A DNA stretch of 57,440 bases from RUG11462 sp045649405 (GTDB lineage Bacteria; Bacillota; Clostridia; Oscillospirales; Acutalibacteraceae), in NCBI GenBank assembly GCA_045649405.1, contig JAZRPW010000021.1, forward strand, positions 1 through 57,440. Direction: 5' to 3'. The translations under genes and the position numbers were made by a program. Below are positions 1-7,220 of this stretch, piece by piece; position 1 is the stretch's first letter, and the number at the start of each line of letters is the position of its first letter. The notes beneath the pieces were generated by a model that saw only the letters and a program-made list of their open reading frames with translations, made no database searches and was not told the DNA's origin.

Positions 1-179
1 ATTTTATCAGGATTGTTCGGGCGACCACACAGGGTCGCCCCTACATCGTTTCTTATAGTATTCAAAAACAATTCTGCTCTGTTATGTGTACATATCGTTA
101 TAAAATATGCGCCATTGCTCGAATAATCGTAACAACTCAAATGCAATTGCTTTCTTTTTGGTAGTTCTTTACTCCTCAT
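1..179 (-). CDS. REP-associated tyrosine transposase (RAYT, IS200-like), N-terminal part, runs off the window
   Basis: An open frame starts at ATG 177-179 and stays open to base 1, giving about 59 residues. It contains YDYSSNGAYFITICTHNR, the typical start of the Y1/HUH REP-associated transposases (NGAYFITICT block). The catalytic HUH and Tyr motifs would lie beyond the window. The start overlaps the last 11 bases of prfA, so it may be translationally coupled. The frame reads through a GTAGGGGCGACC..GGTCGCCCGAAC palindrome as VGATLCGRP; the same palindrome recurs as an intergenic repeat elsewhere here. The alternative is a degraded fragment, which cannot be judged without the rest of the gene. 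The match is from family memory, not a search. Confidence 0.72.
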   Translation of the reverse strand, partial: MRSKELPKRKQLHLSCYDYSSNGAYFITICTHNRAELFLNTIRNDVGATLCGRPNNPDK

Positions 180-1245
180 TACTTGCCTTTAATTGTTCGG
201 CTCTGTCGGCTGTGATTAATGCATCAACCACTTCATCCAAATCGCCGTTCATAAATTGCTCTAATTTATAAACTGTAAGACCAATTCTGTGGTCGGTAAT
301 ACGAGATTGTGGGAAGTTGTATGTTCTAATTCTCTGCGAACGGTCGCCAGAACCAACCATTGTTTTTCTTTGCGATGCAATTTCATCCATTTGCTCTTGC
401 ATCATTTTATCATAAATACGAGAACGAAGAATTTTCATCGCTTTGTCTCTGTTTTTATGTTGAGAACGCTCATCTTGACACTCAACAATTGTACCTGTTG
501 GCAAGTGAGTAATTCTAATAGCCGATTCTGTTTTGTTTACGTGTTGACCGCCTGCGCCTGATGCTCTATAAGTATCAATTTGCAAATCTGCAGGGTTAAT
601 ATCAATTTCAACATCTTCTGCTTCAGGAAGCACAGCAACAGTAACTGCAGATGTATGAATTCTGCCTTGGCTTTCGGTTTCAGGCACACGTTGAACTCTA
701 TGTCCACCTGATTCAAATTTAAGGCGAGAATAAGCGCCATCGCCTTCAACCATAAACGAAACTTCTTTGTAACCACCAAGACCTGTTTCGTTAGCAGAAA
801 GCATATCAACCTTCCAACCTTTGCTCTCTGCATACATTGTGTACATTCTGCAAAGCTCACCTGCAAAGAGTGCCGCTTCTTCACCACCTGCGCCACCACG
901 GATTTCGATAATAACGTTTTTATCATCGTTAGGGTCACGAGGCAAAAGCAAAACTTTTAATTCTTCTGCGCAAGTTTCCATTGTTACCTTTGAAGCCGCC
1001 ATTTCTTCATCAAGCATTTCTTTAAAATCTTTATCAAGACCACCCTCGGCAATCATAGCCTTAGCATCTTCAATATTTTGTTTAGCACCATTGTATTCTC
1101 TAAACTTTTCAACAACAGGTGTTAAATTTTTCATCTCTTTCATCAAAGAGGCATACAACTTTTGGTCAGTTACAACTGCTGGGTCCATAAGTTGCTCATT
1201 TATTTCATCATAACGTTTTTCAACTTCAATTAACTTATCAAACAT
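169..1245 (-). CDS. prfA: Peptide chain release factor 1
   Basis: Recognises UAA and UAG stop codons in the ribosomal A site and triggers peptide release. At 358 residues it has the normal RF1 length. The GGQ motif that reaches the peptidyl transferase centre is at about residues 232-234 (GAGGQHVNK). The PxT stop-codon tripeptide appears as PET near residue 188, in VQRVPETESQGRIHTSA. A GAAAGGA ribosome binding site precedes ATG 1245. It is the last full gene of a minus-strand operon after the DUF951 gene and a small membrane protein. The partial transposase frame begins inside its stop region. Confidence 0.97.
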   Translation of the reverse strand: MFDKLIEVEKRYDEINEQLMDPAVVTDQKLYASLMKEMKNLTPVVEKFREYNGAKQNIEDAKAMIAEGGLDKDFKEMLDEEMAASKVTMETCAEELKVLLLPRDPNDDKNVIIEIRGGAGGEEAALFAGELCRMYTMYAESKGWKVDMLSANETGLGGYKEVSFMVEGDGAYSRLKFESGGHRVQRVPETESQGRIHTSAVTVAVLPEAEDVEIDINPADLQIDTYRASGAGGQHVNKTESAIRITHLPTGTIVECQDERSQHKNRDKAMKILRSRIYDKMMQEQMDEIASQRKTMVGSGDRSQRIRTYNFPQSRITDHRIGLTVYKLEQFMNGDLDEVVDALITADRAEQLKASNEE

Positions 1246-1272
1246 TTAAATTTTCCTTTCAAAATAGGCTAA

Positions 1273-1449
1273 TTATTTTTCTTCTTTTTTATCAGCATGA
1301 AGCCCGACAAGACTTCCTATTAAGGCACCTATCAATCCAAAGATTAACATTCCACCAAAGATGCCTGAAACTATCGCTAATATCATACCAACGGAAAAAC
1401 CGGTGTATCTATAAACGTATTGTTTTTTGTATTTAATATCTTTTTTCAT
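1273..1449 (-). CDS. Small membrane protein (58 aa)
   Basis: The start is taken at ATG 1447-1449 because AGAGGG lies correctly upstream; longer versions would run into the preceding gene. The product has a basic N-terminus (MKKDIKYKKQYVYRY), one or two hydrophobic Gly-rich segments (FSVGMILAIVSGIFGGMLIFGLIGALIGSLVGL), and a charged KKEEK tail. The glycine-zipper look resembles small AtpI- or TMEM-like proteins, but no family can be named safely. It lies between the DUF951 gene and prfA with short gaps, so it is probably cotranscribed. Function unknown. Confidence 0.75.
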   Translation of the reverse strand: MKKDIKYKKQYVYRYTGFSVGMILAIVSGIFGGMLIFGLIGALIGSLVGLHADKKEEK

Positions 1450-1462
1450 AAAACTTGACCCT

Positions 1463-1654
1463 CTACAAAAACTCGCCATCACGTTTTACTTTTCTAATAT
1501 TTTTCTCACAAGCGCTTCTTGGCAACATAACCTCATGGTCGCAACCAAGGCACTTAATCTTAAAATCTGCGCCAATTCGAGTTACCAAAAACTCTTTTGA
1601 TTTGCAAGGGTGTGGCTTTTTCATTGTAATAATATCGCCAACTCTAATGTCCAT
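1463..1654 (-). CDS. DUF951 family protein
   Basis: 63 residues beginning MDIRVGDIITMKKPHPCKS and containing KCLGCDHEVMLPR. This matches the small DUF951 family of Firmicutes, with its KKPHPC and CLGC cysteines that could bind a metal. The role is not known to me; a nucleic-acid or ribosome-linked role is often guessed from the size and charge. It is the first gene of the operon leading to prfA, with an AGGTG ribosome binding site and a good promoter upstream. Confidence 0.85.
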   Translation of the reverse strand: MDIRVGDIITMKKPHPCKSKEFLVTRIGADFKIKCLGCDHEVMLPRSACEKNIRKVKRDGEFL

Positions 1655-1685
1655 AATTTCACCTACGCATATTAATTCACATTAT

Positions 1686-1714
1686 ATTATATATTATATT
1701 TACCATTTAATCAA
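1686..1714 (-). promoter_or_regulatory. Sigma-A type promoter for the DUF951-prfA operon
   Basis: Reading the minus strand, TTGATT (1709-1714) and TATAAT (1686-1691) are separated by exactly 17 bp. They lie about 30 bp upstream of the DUF951 start. Confidence 0.6.
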
Positions 1715-1819
1715 ACAAAATTTTTAAAAATTGCGAAATTTTTGAAAAAAACTATTGTTTTTTTTAGAGAAATTTGTAATAATATAATAGATTTATTATG
1801 TTAAAAAGGGGAAGTATTT

Positions 1820-3463
1820 TTGGACTTTAAAAAATTGGCAGACCTTTTGTTGCCAAATGTGAAATACACAAGAGAGCAATTAGAAGAAAAATATCCAATC
1901 AGACAGTTGCCTGAAGGCGCAATTGTATCTCGTATGGCGCCAAGCCCAACAGGTTTTGTGCACCTTGGAAACTTGGTGCAAGGGCTTACTTCAGAGCGCC
2001 TTTGCCACCAGTCAAATGGTGTTTTATTCCTTAGAGTTGAAGACACCGACAAAAAGCGTGAGGTTGAAGGCTCAATTGAAGCGCTTATTGATGGCGTTGG
2101 CCATTACGGCATTGTGTTTGATGAAGGGATTACCGCTGACGGCGAAAAAGGTATTTATGGACCTTATAAGCAAAGTCAGCGTGTTGATATTTATCATACA
2201 TTTGCAAAAGAATTGATTGAAAAAGGCATGGCTTACCCTTGTTTTTGCACAGAAGAAGATTTAGCAGAAATTCACGCAAAACAAGAAGCGCAAAAAGCCA
2301 ACTTCGGTTACTTTGGCGAGTGGGCAATTTGGCGTGACAGACCAATTGAAGACATTGAACAAGCGCTTGCAGAAGGTAAACCTTGGGTGCTTAGATTCCG
2401 TTCAACCGGTTCAATTGAAAACAAGATTAAATTTACTGATTTGATTAAGGGCAACCTTGAAATCACCGAAAATGACATTGACCACGTTTTGCTCAAGTCT
2501 GACGGTGTTCCAACCTATCACTTTGCACACGCAGTTGATGACCATTTTATGAGAACAACCCACATTGTGCGTGATGACTCATGGCTTTCAACATTGCCTT
2601 TCCACGTTCAACTTTTCAGAGCGCTTGATTTTAAAGTGCCAAAATATTTGCACATTGGTCCTTTGATGAAAATGGACGGTGAATCAAAACGCAAACTTTC
2701 AAAGAGAAAAGACCCTGAACTTGGCCTTTCTTATTACAAGAAAGAGGGCTTCCCAACAGAGTCTGTTTATGAATATTTGATGACAGTACTTAACTCAAAC
2801 TTTGAAGACTGGCGAAAAGCAAACCCTGATTTACCACCACAAGAGTTCAAGTTCTCTTACAAGAAAATGAACCCTGCCGGCTCACTTTTTGACTATTTAA
2901 AACTTTGTGATGTTTCTAAAAATGTTATTTCAAAGTTCACTGCTCAAAAAGTAGTTGAATACATTATCGAATGGGCAAAAGAGTTTGATGAAGAATATTA
3001 CAATTTGCTCGTTGCCGACAAAGATTACGCAGTAAAAATCTTTGAAATTGGCAGAGGTGGCAAAAACGTAAGAAAAGACTTTGCAGTTTGGTCCCAGACT
3101 AAAGATTATTGTTCATATTTTTATGATGAACTTTTCACACCTACTACTGATTATCCTGAAAAAGTATCAGCAGAAGATGTTAAGGCAATTTTGCAAGAGT
3201 ATTTGAAGGTTTATGATGTAGCGGACGACAACTCAGAATGGTTTAACAAGGTTAAATTGATTTGTGAGCCACTCGGCTTTACAACTGATATGAAGGCTTA
3301 CAAGCAAAACCCTGATGAGTTTAAAGGTAGCGTTGCCGATGTTTCGACTGTTATTCGTGTGGCAGTTACCGGCAGACAAAACACTCCTGACCTTTGCACA
3401 ATTATGCAATTACTCGGCGAGCGTGCTACTGACAGAATCAAAAAAGCAATTGAAAATTTATAA
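1820..3463 (+). CDS. gltX: Glutamate--tRNA ligase
   Basis: Class I synthetase that charges tRNA-Glu in the cytoplasm. The HIGH-type motif is in PSPTGFVHLGNL near the N-terminus. The KMSKS-type loop is KRKLSKRKD at about residue 290. The 547-residue length is somewhat longer than common bacterial GluRS (about 480-500), the extra being in the C-terminal anticodon-binding half. The only good start is TTG at 1820, with AAAAGGGGAAG at the right spacing. glnS follows at once, so the pair forms an operon of the two related enzymes. Confidence 0.95.
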   Translation: MDFKKLADLLLPNVKYTREQLEEKYPIRQLPEGAIVSRMAPSPTGFVHLGNLVQGLTSERLCHQSNGVLFLRVEDTDKKREVEGSIEALIDGVGHYGIVFDEGITADGEKGIYGPYKQSQRVDIYHTFAKELIEKGMAYPCFCTEEDLAEIHAKQEAQKANFGYFGEWAIWRDRPIEDIEQALAEGKPWVLRFRSTGSIENKIKFTDLIKGNLEITENDIDHVLLKSDGVPTYHFAHAVDDHFMRTTHIVRDDSWLSTLPFHVQLFRALDFKVPKYLHIGPLMKMDGESKRKLSKRKDPELGLSYYKKEGFPTESVYEYLMTVLNSNFEDWRKANPDLPPQEFKFSYKKMNPAGSLFDYLKLCDVSKNVISKFTAQKVVEYIIEWAKEFDEEYYNLLVADKDYAVKIFEIGRGGKNVRKDFAVWSQTKDYCSYFYDELFTPTTDYPEKVSAEDVKAILQEYLKVYDVADDNSEWFNKVKLICEPLGFTTDMKAYKQNPDEFKGSVADVSTVIRVAVTGRQNTPDLCTIMQLLGERATDRIKKAIENL

Positions 3464-3480
3464 ATATGCGAGGAATTAAA

Positions 3481-5151
3481 ATGAAAGTTGATGTAACTCC
3501 AACCAATTTTATTGAAGAATTTATTAACAAAGATTTGGAAGATGGCGTTTATTCTCGTGTGCAAACTCGTTTTCCACCTGAGCCAAACGGTTATCTTCAC
3601 ATTGGCCACGCAAAAGCTATTTGCATAGACTTTGGTACTGCCGAAAAATATGGTGGTATTTGTAATCTTCGTCTTGATGACACCAACCCAACAAAAGAAG
3701 ATGTTGAGTATGTTGATGCTATTATTGAAGATATTAAATGGCTTGGCTTTAAAATTGATAACATTTATTATGCTTCTGACTATTTTGATAAAATTCACGA
3801 ATGTGCAGTTGAACTTATCAAACAAGGCAAAGCGTATGTTTGTGATTTAACTGCTGATGAAATTCGTGAGTATAGAGGCACTTATGAAACACCTGGTAAA
3901 GAAAGCCCTTATCGCAACCGTTCGGTTGAAGAAAACCTTGATTTGTTTGCAAGAATGACTGCAGGCGAATTTAAAGATGGCGAAAAGGTGCTTCGTGCTA
4001 AAATTGATATGGCTTCACCAAACCTTAATATGCGTGACCCTATTATTTACCGTGTGTTGCACGCACACCACCACAGAACTGGCGACAAATGGTGCGTTTA
4101 CCCAATGTACGACTTTGCACACCCATTATCAGATGCAGAAGAAAAGGTTACTTTCTCACTTTGTACACTTGAGTTTGAAGACCACAGACCACTTTATGAC
4201 TGGCCACTTAAAGAACTCAACTGGCCTGAAGCGCCAAGACAAATTGAGTTTGCAAGAATGAACTTAAACTACACAATTACTTCAAAACGCCGTTGTTTGA
4301 AACTTGTTAACGAAGGTTTAGTTTCTGGTTGGGATGACCCAAGAATGGCAACACTTGCAGGTGTTAGAAGAAGAGGTTACCCAGCAGAAGCAATTAAAGA
4401 TTTTGTTTCAAAAATTGGTGTTTCAAAAGCAAATTCTGTTATTGACTATTCACTTTTGGAAAGTTGTGTTAGAGATAATCTTAACAAAAACGCAGAACGT
4501 GCAATGGTTGTTCTTAAACCACTTAAAGTTATTATTGACAACTACCCAGAAGGCAAGGTTGAAGAAATTGAAGTTCCAATCAACCCTGAAATGCCTGAAC
4601 TTGGCAACAAAAAAGTTACTTTCTCAAAAGAAATTTACATTGAGCAAGATGACTTTATGGAATGCCCTCCAAACAAAAAATATTTCAGACTTTGTCCTGA
4701 AAAAGAAGTTCGTCTTAAAGGCGCTTACTTCATTAAATATGTTTCTTGTGAAAAAGATGAAAATGGCGAAGTAACAGCAGTTCACGTTACTTATGACCCT
4801 GAGTCTTACGGTGGAGAAAGTCCTGATGGCAGAAAGGTTAAAGGTACAATTCACTTTGTTTCTGCTGACCACTGCAAAGACGCAACTGTTAGACTTTATG
4901 ACAGACTTTTCACTGTTGAAAACCCTTCAAACGAAACTGGGGTTAAAGACTTTACTGAATATTTAAACCCTAATTCCCTTATTGAATTAAATGGATGTAA
5001 AATTTCAAGCGATGTTGCAGATGCAGACATCGGCAAAACATTCCAGTTTATGCGCCAAGGTTATTTCTGCATTGATAAAGATTCAACAAAAGAAAATGTT
5101 GTTATCAACAGAATCGTAGCGCTTAAAGATTCTTGGGCAAAACAACAATAA
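3481..5151 (+). CDS. glnS: Glutamine--tRNA ligase
   Basis: Class I synthetase charging tRNA-Gln. The HIGH motif is in PEPNGYLHIGHAKAI. The KMSKS region reads TITSKRRCLKLV, and the insertion and beta-barrel anticodon domains fill the C-terminal half. ATG 3481 is chosen over ATG 3466 because GCGAGGAATT, between the two, is a ribosome binding site for the downstream one. The product is 556 residues, normal for GlnRS. Having GlnRS means direct charging of tRNA-Gln is possible, whereas many Firmicutes use only the GatCAB amidation route. It follows gltX closely and ends at a strong terminator. Confidence 0.95.
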   Translation: MKVDVTPTNFIEEFINKDLEDGVYSRVQTRFPPEPNGYLHIGHAKAICIDFGTAEKYGGICNLRLDDTNPTKEDVEYVDAIIEDIKWLGFKIDNIYYASDYFDKIHECAVELIKQGKAYVCDLTADEIREYRGTYETPGKESPYRNRSVEENLDLFARMTAGEFKDGEKVLRAKIDMASPNLNMRDPIIYRVLHAHHHRTGDKWCVYPMYDFAHPLSDAEEKVTFSLCTLEFEDHRPLYDWPLKELNWPEAPRQIEFARMNLNYTITSKRRCLKLVNEGLVSGWDDPRMATLAGVRRRGYPAEAIKDFVSKIGVSKANSVIDYSLLESCVRDNLNKNAERAMVVLKPLKVIIDNYPEGKVEEIEVPINPEMPELGNKKVTFSKEIYIEQDDFMECPPNKKYFRLCPEKEVRLKGAYFIKYVSCEKDENGEVTAVHVTYDPESYGGESPDGRKVKGTIHFVSADHCKDATVRLYDRLFTVENPSNETGVKDFTEYLNPNSLIELNGCKISSDVADADIGKTFQFMRQGYFCIDKDSTKENVVINRIVALKDSWAKQQ

Positions 5152-5166
5152 TTTAAACTAAACAAA

Positions 5167-5194
5167 AAACGCACCCAAACGGGTGCGTTTTTTT
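5167..5194. terminator. Bidirectional intrinsic terminator after glnS
   Basis: AAACGCACCC, an AAAC loop and GGGTGCGTTT form a 10-bp stem with a T run on the right and an A run on the left. It serves the converging genes glnS and the secreted protein. Near-identical hairpins recur at 6569 and 26807. Confidence 0.9.
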
Positions 5195-5199
5195 AGTTA

Positions 5200-6210
5200 T
5201 CAATAACTATAAAAGCGAATAGTATAATCTCCTGGTACCAAATACTTAATATTTACTCCTGTTTTAACTGTTTTTCCAATTCTAACAGTAGATGTAATTA
5301 CCAACTCTTCTCTTTCGCAACCATTAGGACCGGTCACATTGCAATAAAACATACAGTTATCGCTTGAAAAGAAATCATCATATGTAGGAGAAGCAGTGAT
5401 TGTTAGCTTTAATGTCGCGCTACTACCTGTTTGCACAAACTCATATTCACAAGCTTGAATTTGCATTCTTGAACTAACACCGCCACCATATTCATAAAAA
5501 TCAGTAAATGTTAATGGTAAAGTTTGACCTAACGAAGCGGTGTATAATTGTATTGACTCATCTACATTACCACATCTTTCACAAGTATTACTATTCCATT
5601 GATAAGAATGACCTAATGCTGATTTTACAATTGTTCCACATCTTTCACAAGTTGATGGTGTAGTACATGTTGGTTCGGCATATGTATGACCTAACGCACT
5701 TCCCTCTAGTTTTCGACAAAGGGTACATTTCTTTGCAGACAAACAAGTTGCATCTGTATAAATATGTGTTAATGGAACCCCAACTACATCTCCACATCTA
5801 TTACAAGTCTTGGCTTTGTAGCATGTTGCTAAACTATAGTTGTGATTTATGTTAATTGTTTTAATTTTAGACCATTTTGAAAAAACTTTTACTTTTTTTG
5901 CTTTTACAAAGGTTCTAATTCTTACAAAATATTTGGCACAAACACCAAGGTTATAAATGCTTTTAGATTTTGTTTTTCCATTATTAATGGTTATAATCTT
6001 TTTATTTTTAAAGCTTTTTGCTTTACTATATTCAATTTGATAACCATTAACTTTCTTCTTTGTCCAAGACACTTTCATGCCCGTTTTTGTTAATTTAACC
6101 GCTGTAATTGTAGTTGTAATATTATTTGGTTCTGCAAAAGCAACAAACTCTCGGCTTGAAAAAGCAAAAACATTCACAACAATTAAAAGAAAACAAAAAA
6201 ACCTTTTCAT
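5200..6210 (-). CDS. Secreted protein with FN3-like domain and Cys-x-x-Cys repeats
   Basis: The start is ATG 6208-6210, preceded by AAAAGGAGATT. An N-terminal signal peptide (MKRFFCFLLIVVNVFAFSS) is followed by an FN3-like region (about residues 40-125; ..TGMKVSWTKKKVNGYQIEY). Next are four short repeats, each with CxxC and a closing GH(T/S)Y pattern (CNRCGD, CTLCRK, CERCGT, CERCGN), like the ATCT..C.. cysteine repeats of extracellular gut clostridial proteins. The C-terminal ~100 residues look like an all-beta module. The likely place is outside the cell or in the wall; the cysteines could bind metal. It is transcribed away from an XRE regulator with an operator-like palindrome between them. 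Function unknown. Confidence 0.8.
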   Translation of the reverse strand: MKRFFCFLLIVVNVFAFSSREFVAFAEPNNITTTITAVKLTKTGMKVSWTKKKVNGYQIEYSKAKSFKNKKIITINNGKTKSKSIYNLGVCAKYFVRIRTFVKAKKVKVFSKWSKIKTININHNYSLATCYKAKTCNRCGDVVGVPLTHIYTDATCLSAKKCTLCRKLEGSALGHTYAEPTCTTPSTCERCGTIVKSALGHSYQWNSNTCERCGNVDESIQLYTASLGQTLPLTFTDFYEYGGGVSSRMQIQACEYEFVQTGSSATLKLTITASPTYDDFFSSDNCMFYCNVTGPNGCEREELVITSTVRIGKTVKTGVNIKYLVPGDYTIRFYSY

Positions 6211-6229
6211 AATTAAATCTCCTTTTAAA

Positions 6230-6267
6230 AAAATAATCTTGCACCTATATAGGTGCAAGATTATTTT
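6230..6267. promoter_or_regulatory. 38-bp perfect palindrome, likely operator
   Basis: Bases 6230-6267 are a perfect inverted repeat without a spacer (core CTTGCACCTATATAGGTGCA). It lies between the divergent XRE gene and the secreted-protein gene. It overlaps the -10 box of the minus promoter and would cover the transcription start. No gene ends here, which argues against a terminator. Confidence 0.75.
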
Positions 6268-6291
6268 ACCATTAAAATATAATAAAGTCAA
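6263..6291 (-). promoter_or_regulatory. Promoter of the secreted Cys-repeat protein
   Basis: On the minus strand TTGACT (6286-6291) and TAAAAT (6263-6268) are 17 bp apart. The -10 box overlaps the right end of the 38-bp palindrome. Confidence 0.6.
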
Positions 6292-6329
6292 GGGCAAATG
6301 TTCTCAAACGAGTGCAAAGAAGGTTGACT

Positions 6330-6557
6330 ATGAATAATATTGTCGAGAAAGCGATCGGTCAAAACATAAAAAAATTACGCGAAAACGCAGGTTTTACCCA
6401 AGAAATGTTATCAACACAATTACAACTTAGAGGTTGTGATATTACAAGAAGTGCTGTTGCCAAAATTGAGGTAGGACAAAGACATTTATATGCAGATGAA
6501 GTTATTTTAATTAAACAGATTCTTAACACCACTTATGAGCAAATTTTTGAAATTTAA
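6330..6557 (+). CDS. XRE-family HTH transcriptional regulator
   Basis: 75 residues with a single Cro/C1-type helix-turn-helix: IGQNIKKLRENAGFTQEMLSTQLQLRG followed by ITRSAVAKIEVGQRHL. It is essentially only the DNA-binding domain. ATG 6330 is preferred over GTG 6312 because AAGAAGG lies just upstream of it. It is divergent from the secreted-protein gene across a perfect 38-bp palindrome, so it probably represses that gene and perhaps itself. TATAAT at 6278-6283 could be its own -10 box. Confidence 0.88.
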   Translation: MNNIVEKAIGQNIKKLRENAGFTQEMLSTQLQLRGCDITRSAVAKIEVGQRHLYADEVILIKQILNTTYEQIFEI

Positions 6558-6568
6558 AAACAAACAAA

Positions 6569-6596
6569 AAACGCACCCAAACGGGCGCGTTTTTTT
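6569..6596. terminator. Terminator between XRE gene and queT
   Basis: AAACGCACCC, AAAC, GGGCGCGTTT with flanking A and T runs. The single change from the 5167 copy leaves an A-C mismatch in the plus transcript but G-U pairs in the minus transcript, so it should work better for queT. Confidence 0.85.
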
Positions 6597-7119
6597 AATT
6601 AGAAAAATATTTTTTTAAAAATGGGGTTTTGCTTATTGCAATATACAGTGGAATGCCGAGTAAAAAAACCGATGCTAACTCGCCAACGCCAACAATTATC
6701 ATTGCTAAAATGAGTGATGAGAAAACATCTGGCAAGATTATTGATAATTCCAAACCGATGATTACTGCGTTGCAGATTATCGGTGGCAAAAACGCAAGAA
6801 AAGGAAAACCTTTTATTGTGATTTTTCTAAGCAAATATGTTAGCACCGCTGCAATGAGTGTTGCAAGCGAGCCGAAAACCACATCAACAACACCAAGTTG
6901 CGACATACTCATACCGATTAAATTTGACAAAAGGCAACCGGCAAAAAGGCCAGGTACTGCCGAAAATGAAAACAACGGCAAAATTGTAAGCGCTTCTGAA
7001 ATTCTAAACTCGAACCCCAAATTGCCAAATGAAATTGCACCAAGGCAAAGTGTTAAAACGGTGTAAACGGCGGCAATAAGCCCACTTTTTACAATAAAAT
7101 TTATTTTGTTTTTTTGCAT
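6595..7119 (-). CDS. queT: QueT family queuosine-precursor ECF transporter S component
   Basis: 174 residues and almost entirely hydrophobic, with about five or six membrane segments. The FRISEALTILPLFSFSAVPGLFAG region is characteristic of QueT (formerly DUF988). The family is the substrate-binding membrane subunit of an energy-coupling-factor importer for queuosine precursors such as preQ1; the shared ECF ATPases and EcfT are not in this window. The start is ATG 7117-7119 with AAGGAG 10 bases upstream. That binding site is part of the preQ1-type riboswitch, which independently supports the substrate. Confidence 0.88.
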   Translation of the reverse strand: MQKNKINFIVKSGLIAAVYTVLTLCLGAISFGNLGFEFRISEALTILPLFSFSAVPGLFAGCLLSNLIGMSMSQLGVVDVVFGSLATLIAAVLTYLLRKITIKGFPFLAFLPPIICNAVIIGLELSIILPDVFSSLILAMIIVGVGELASVFLLGIPLYIAISKTPFLKKYFSN

Positions 7120-7129
7120 AACAAATGCA

Positions 7130-7212
7130 CTCCTTGTTTTATTCGAAGATGCAATAAGTTAAAGCCAATTATTTAAAATTTCACATCTTCCGTCAGGGTT
7201 TCTGCGACTGAC
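7130..7212 (-). ncRNA. preQ1-type riboswitch with an inserted hairpin, upstream of queT
   Basis: In RNA order on the minus strand: P1 GUCAG (7208-7212), loop UCGCAGAAACC (7197-7207), P1' CUGAC (7192-7196). Then a hairpin GAAGAUG..CAUCUUC (7184-7190 with 7145-7151), then the A-rich tail GAAUAAAACAAGGAG (7130-7144) holding the ribosome binding site. The loop and tail closely resemble the preQ1-I aptamer recalled from Thermoanaerobacter (loop UCGCAGUAACC, tail AACAAAACAAGG). The loop's ACC would pair with GG of the binding site and block translation when preQ1 is bound. The hairpin between P1' and the tail is not part of the classic class I fold; class III is an alternative. Confidence 0.75.
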
Positions 7213-7220
7213 TTTTAATT

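Noticed and set aside
537..938. 133-codon frame inside prfA on the same strand
   Set aside because: It is a frame-shifted shadow of prfA, Lys/Leu-rich with no binding site.
6230..6267. 38-bp palindrome as a rho-independent terminator
   Set aside because: Both neighbouring genes start here, none ends, and the palindrome overlaps a -10 box.
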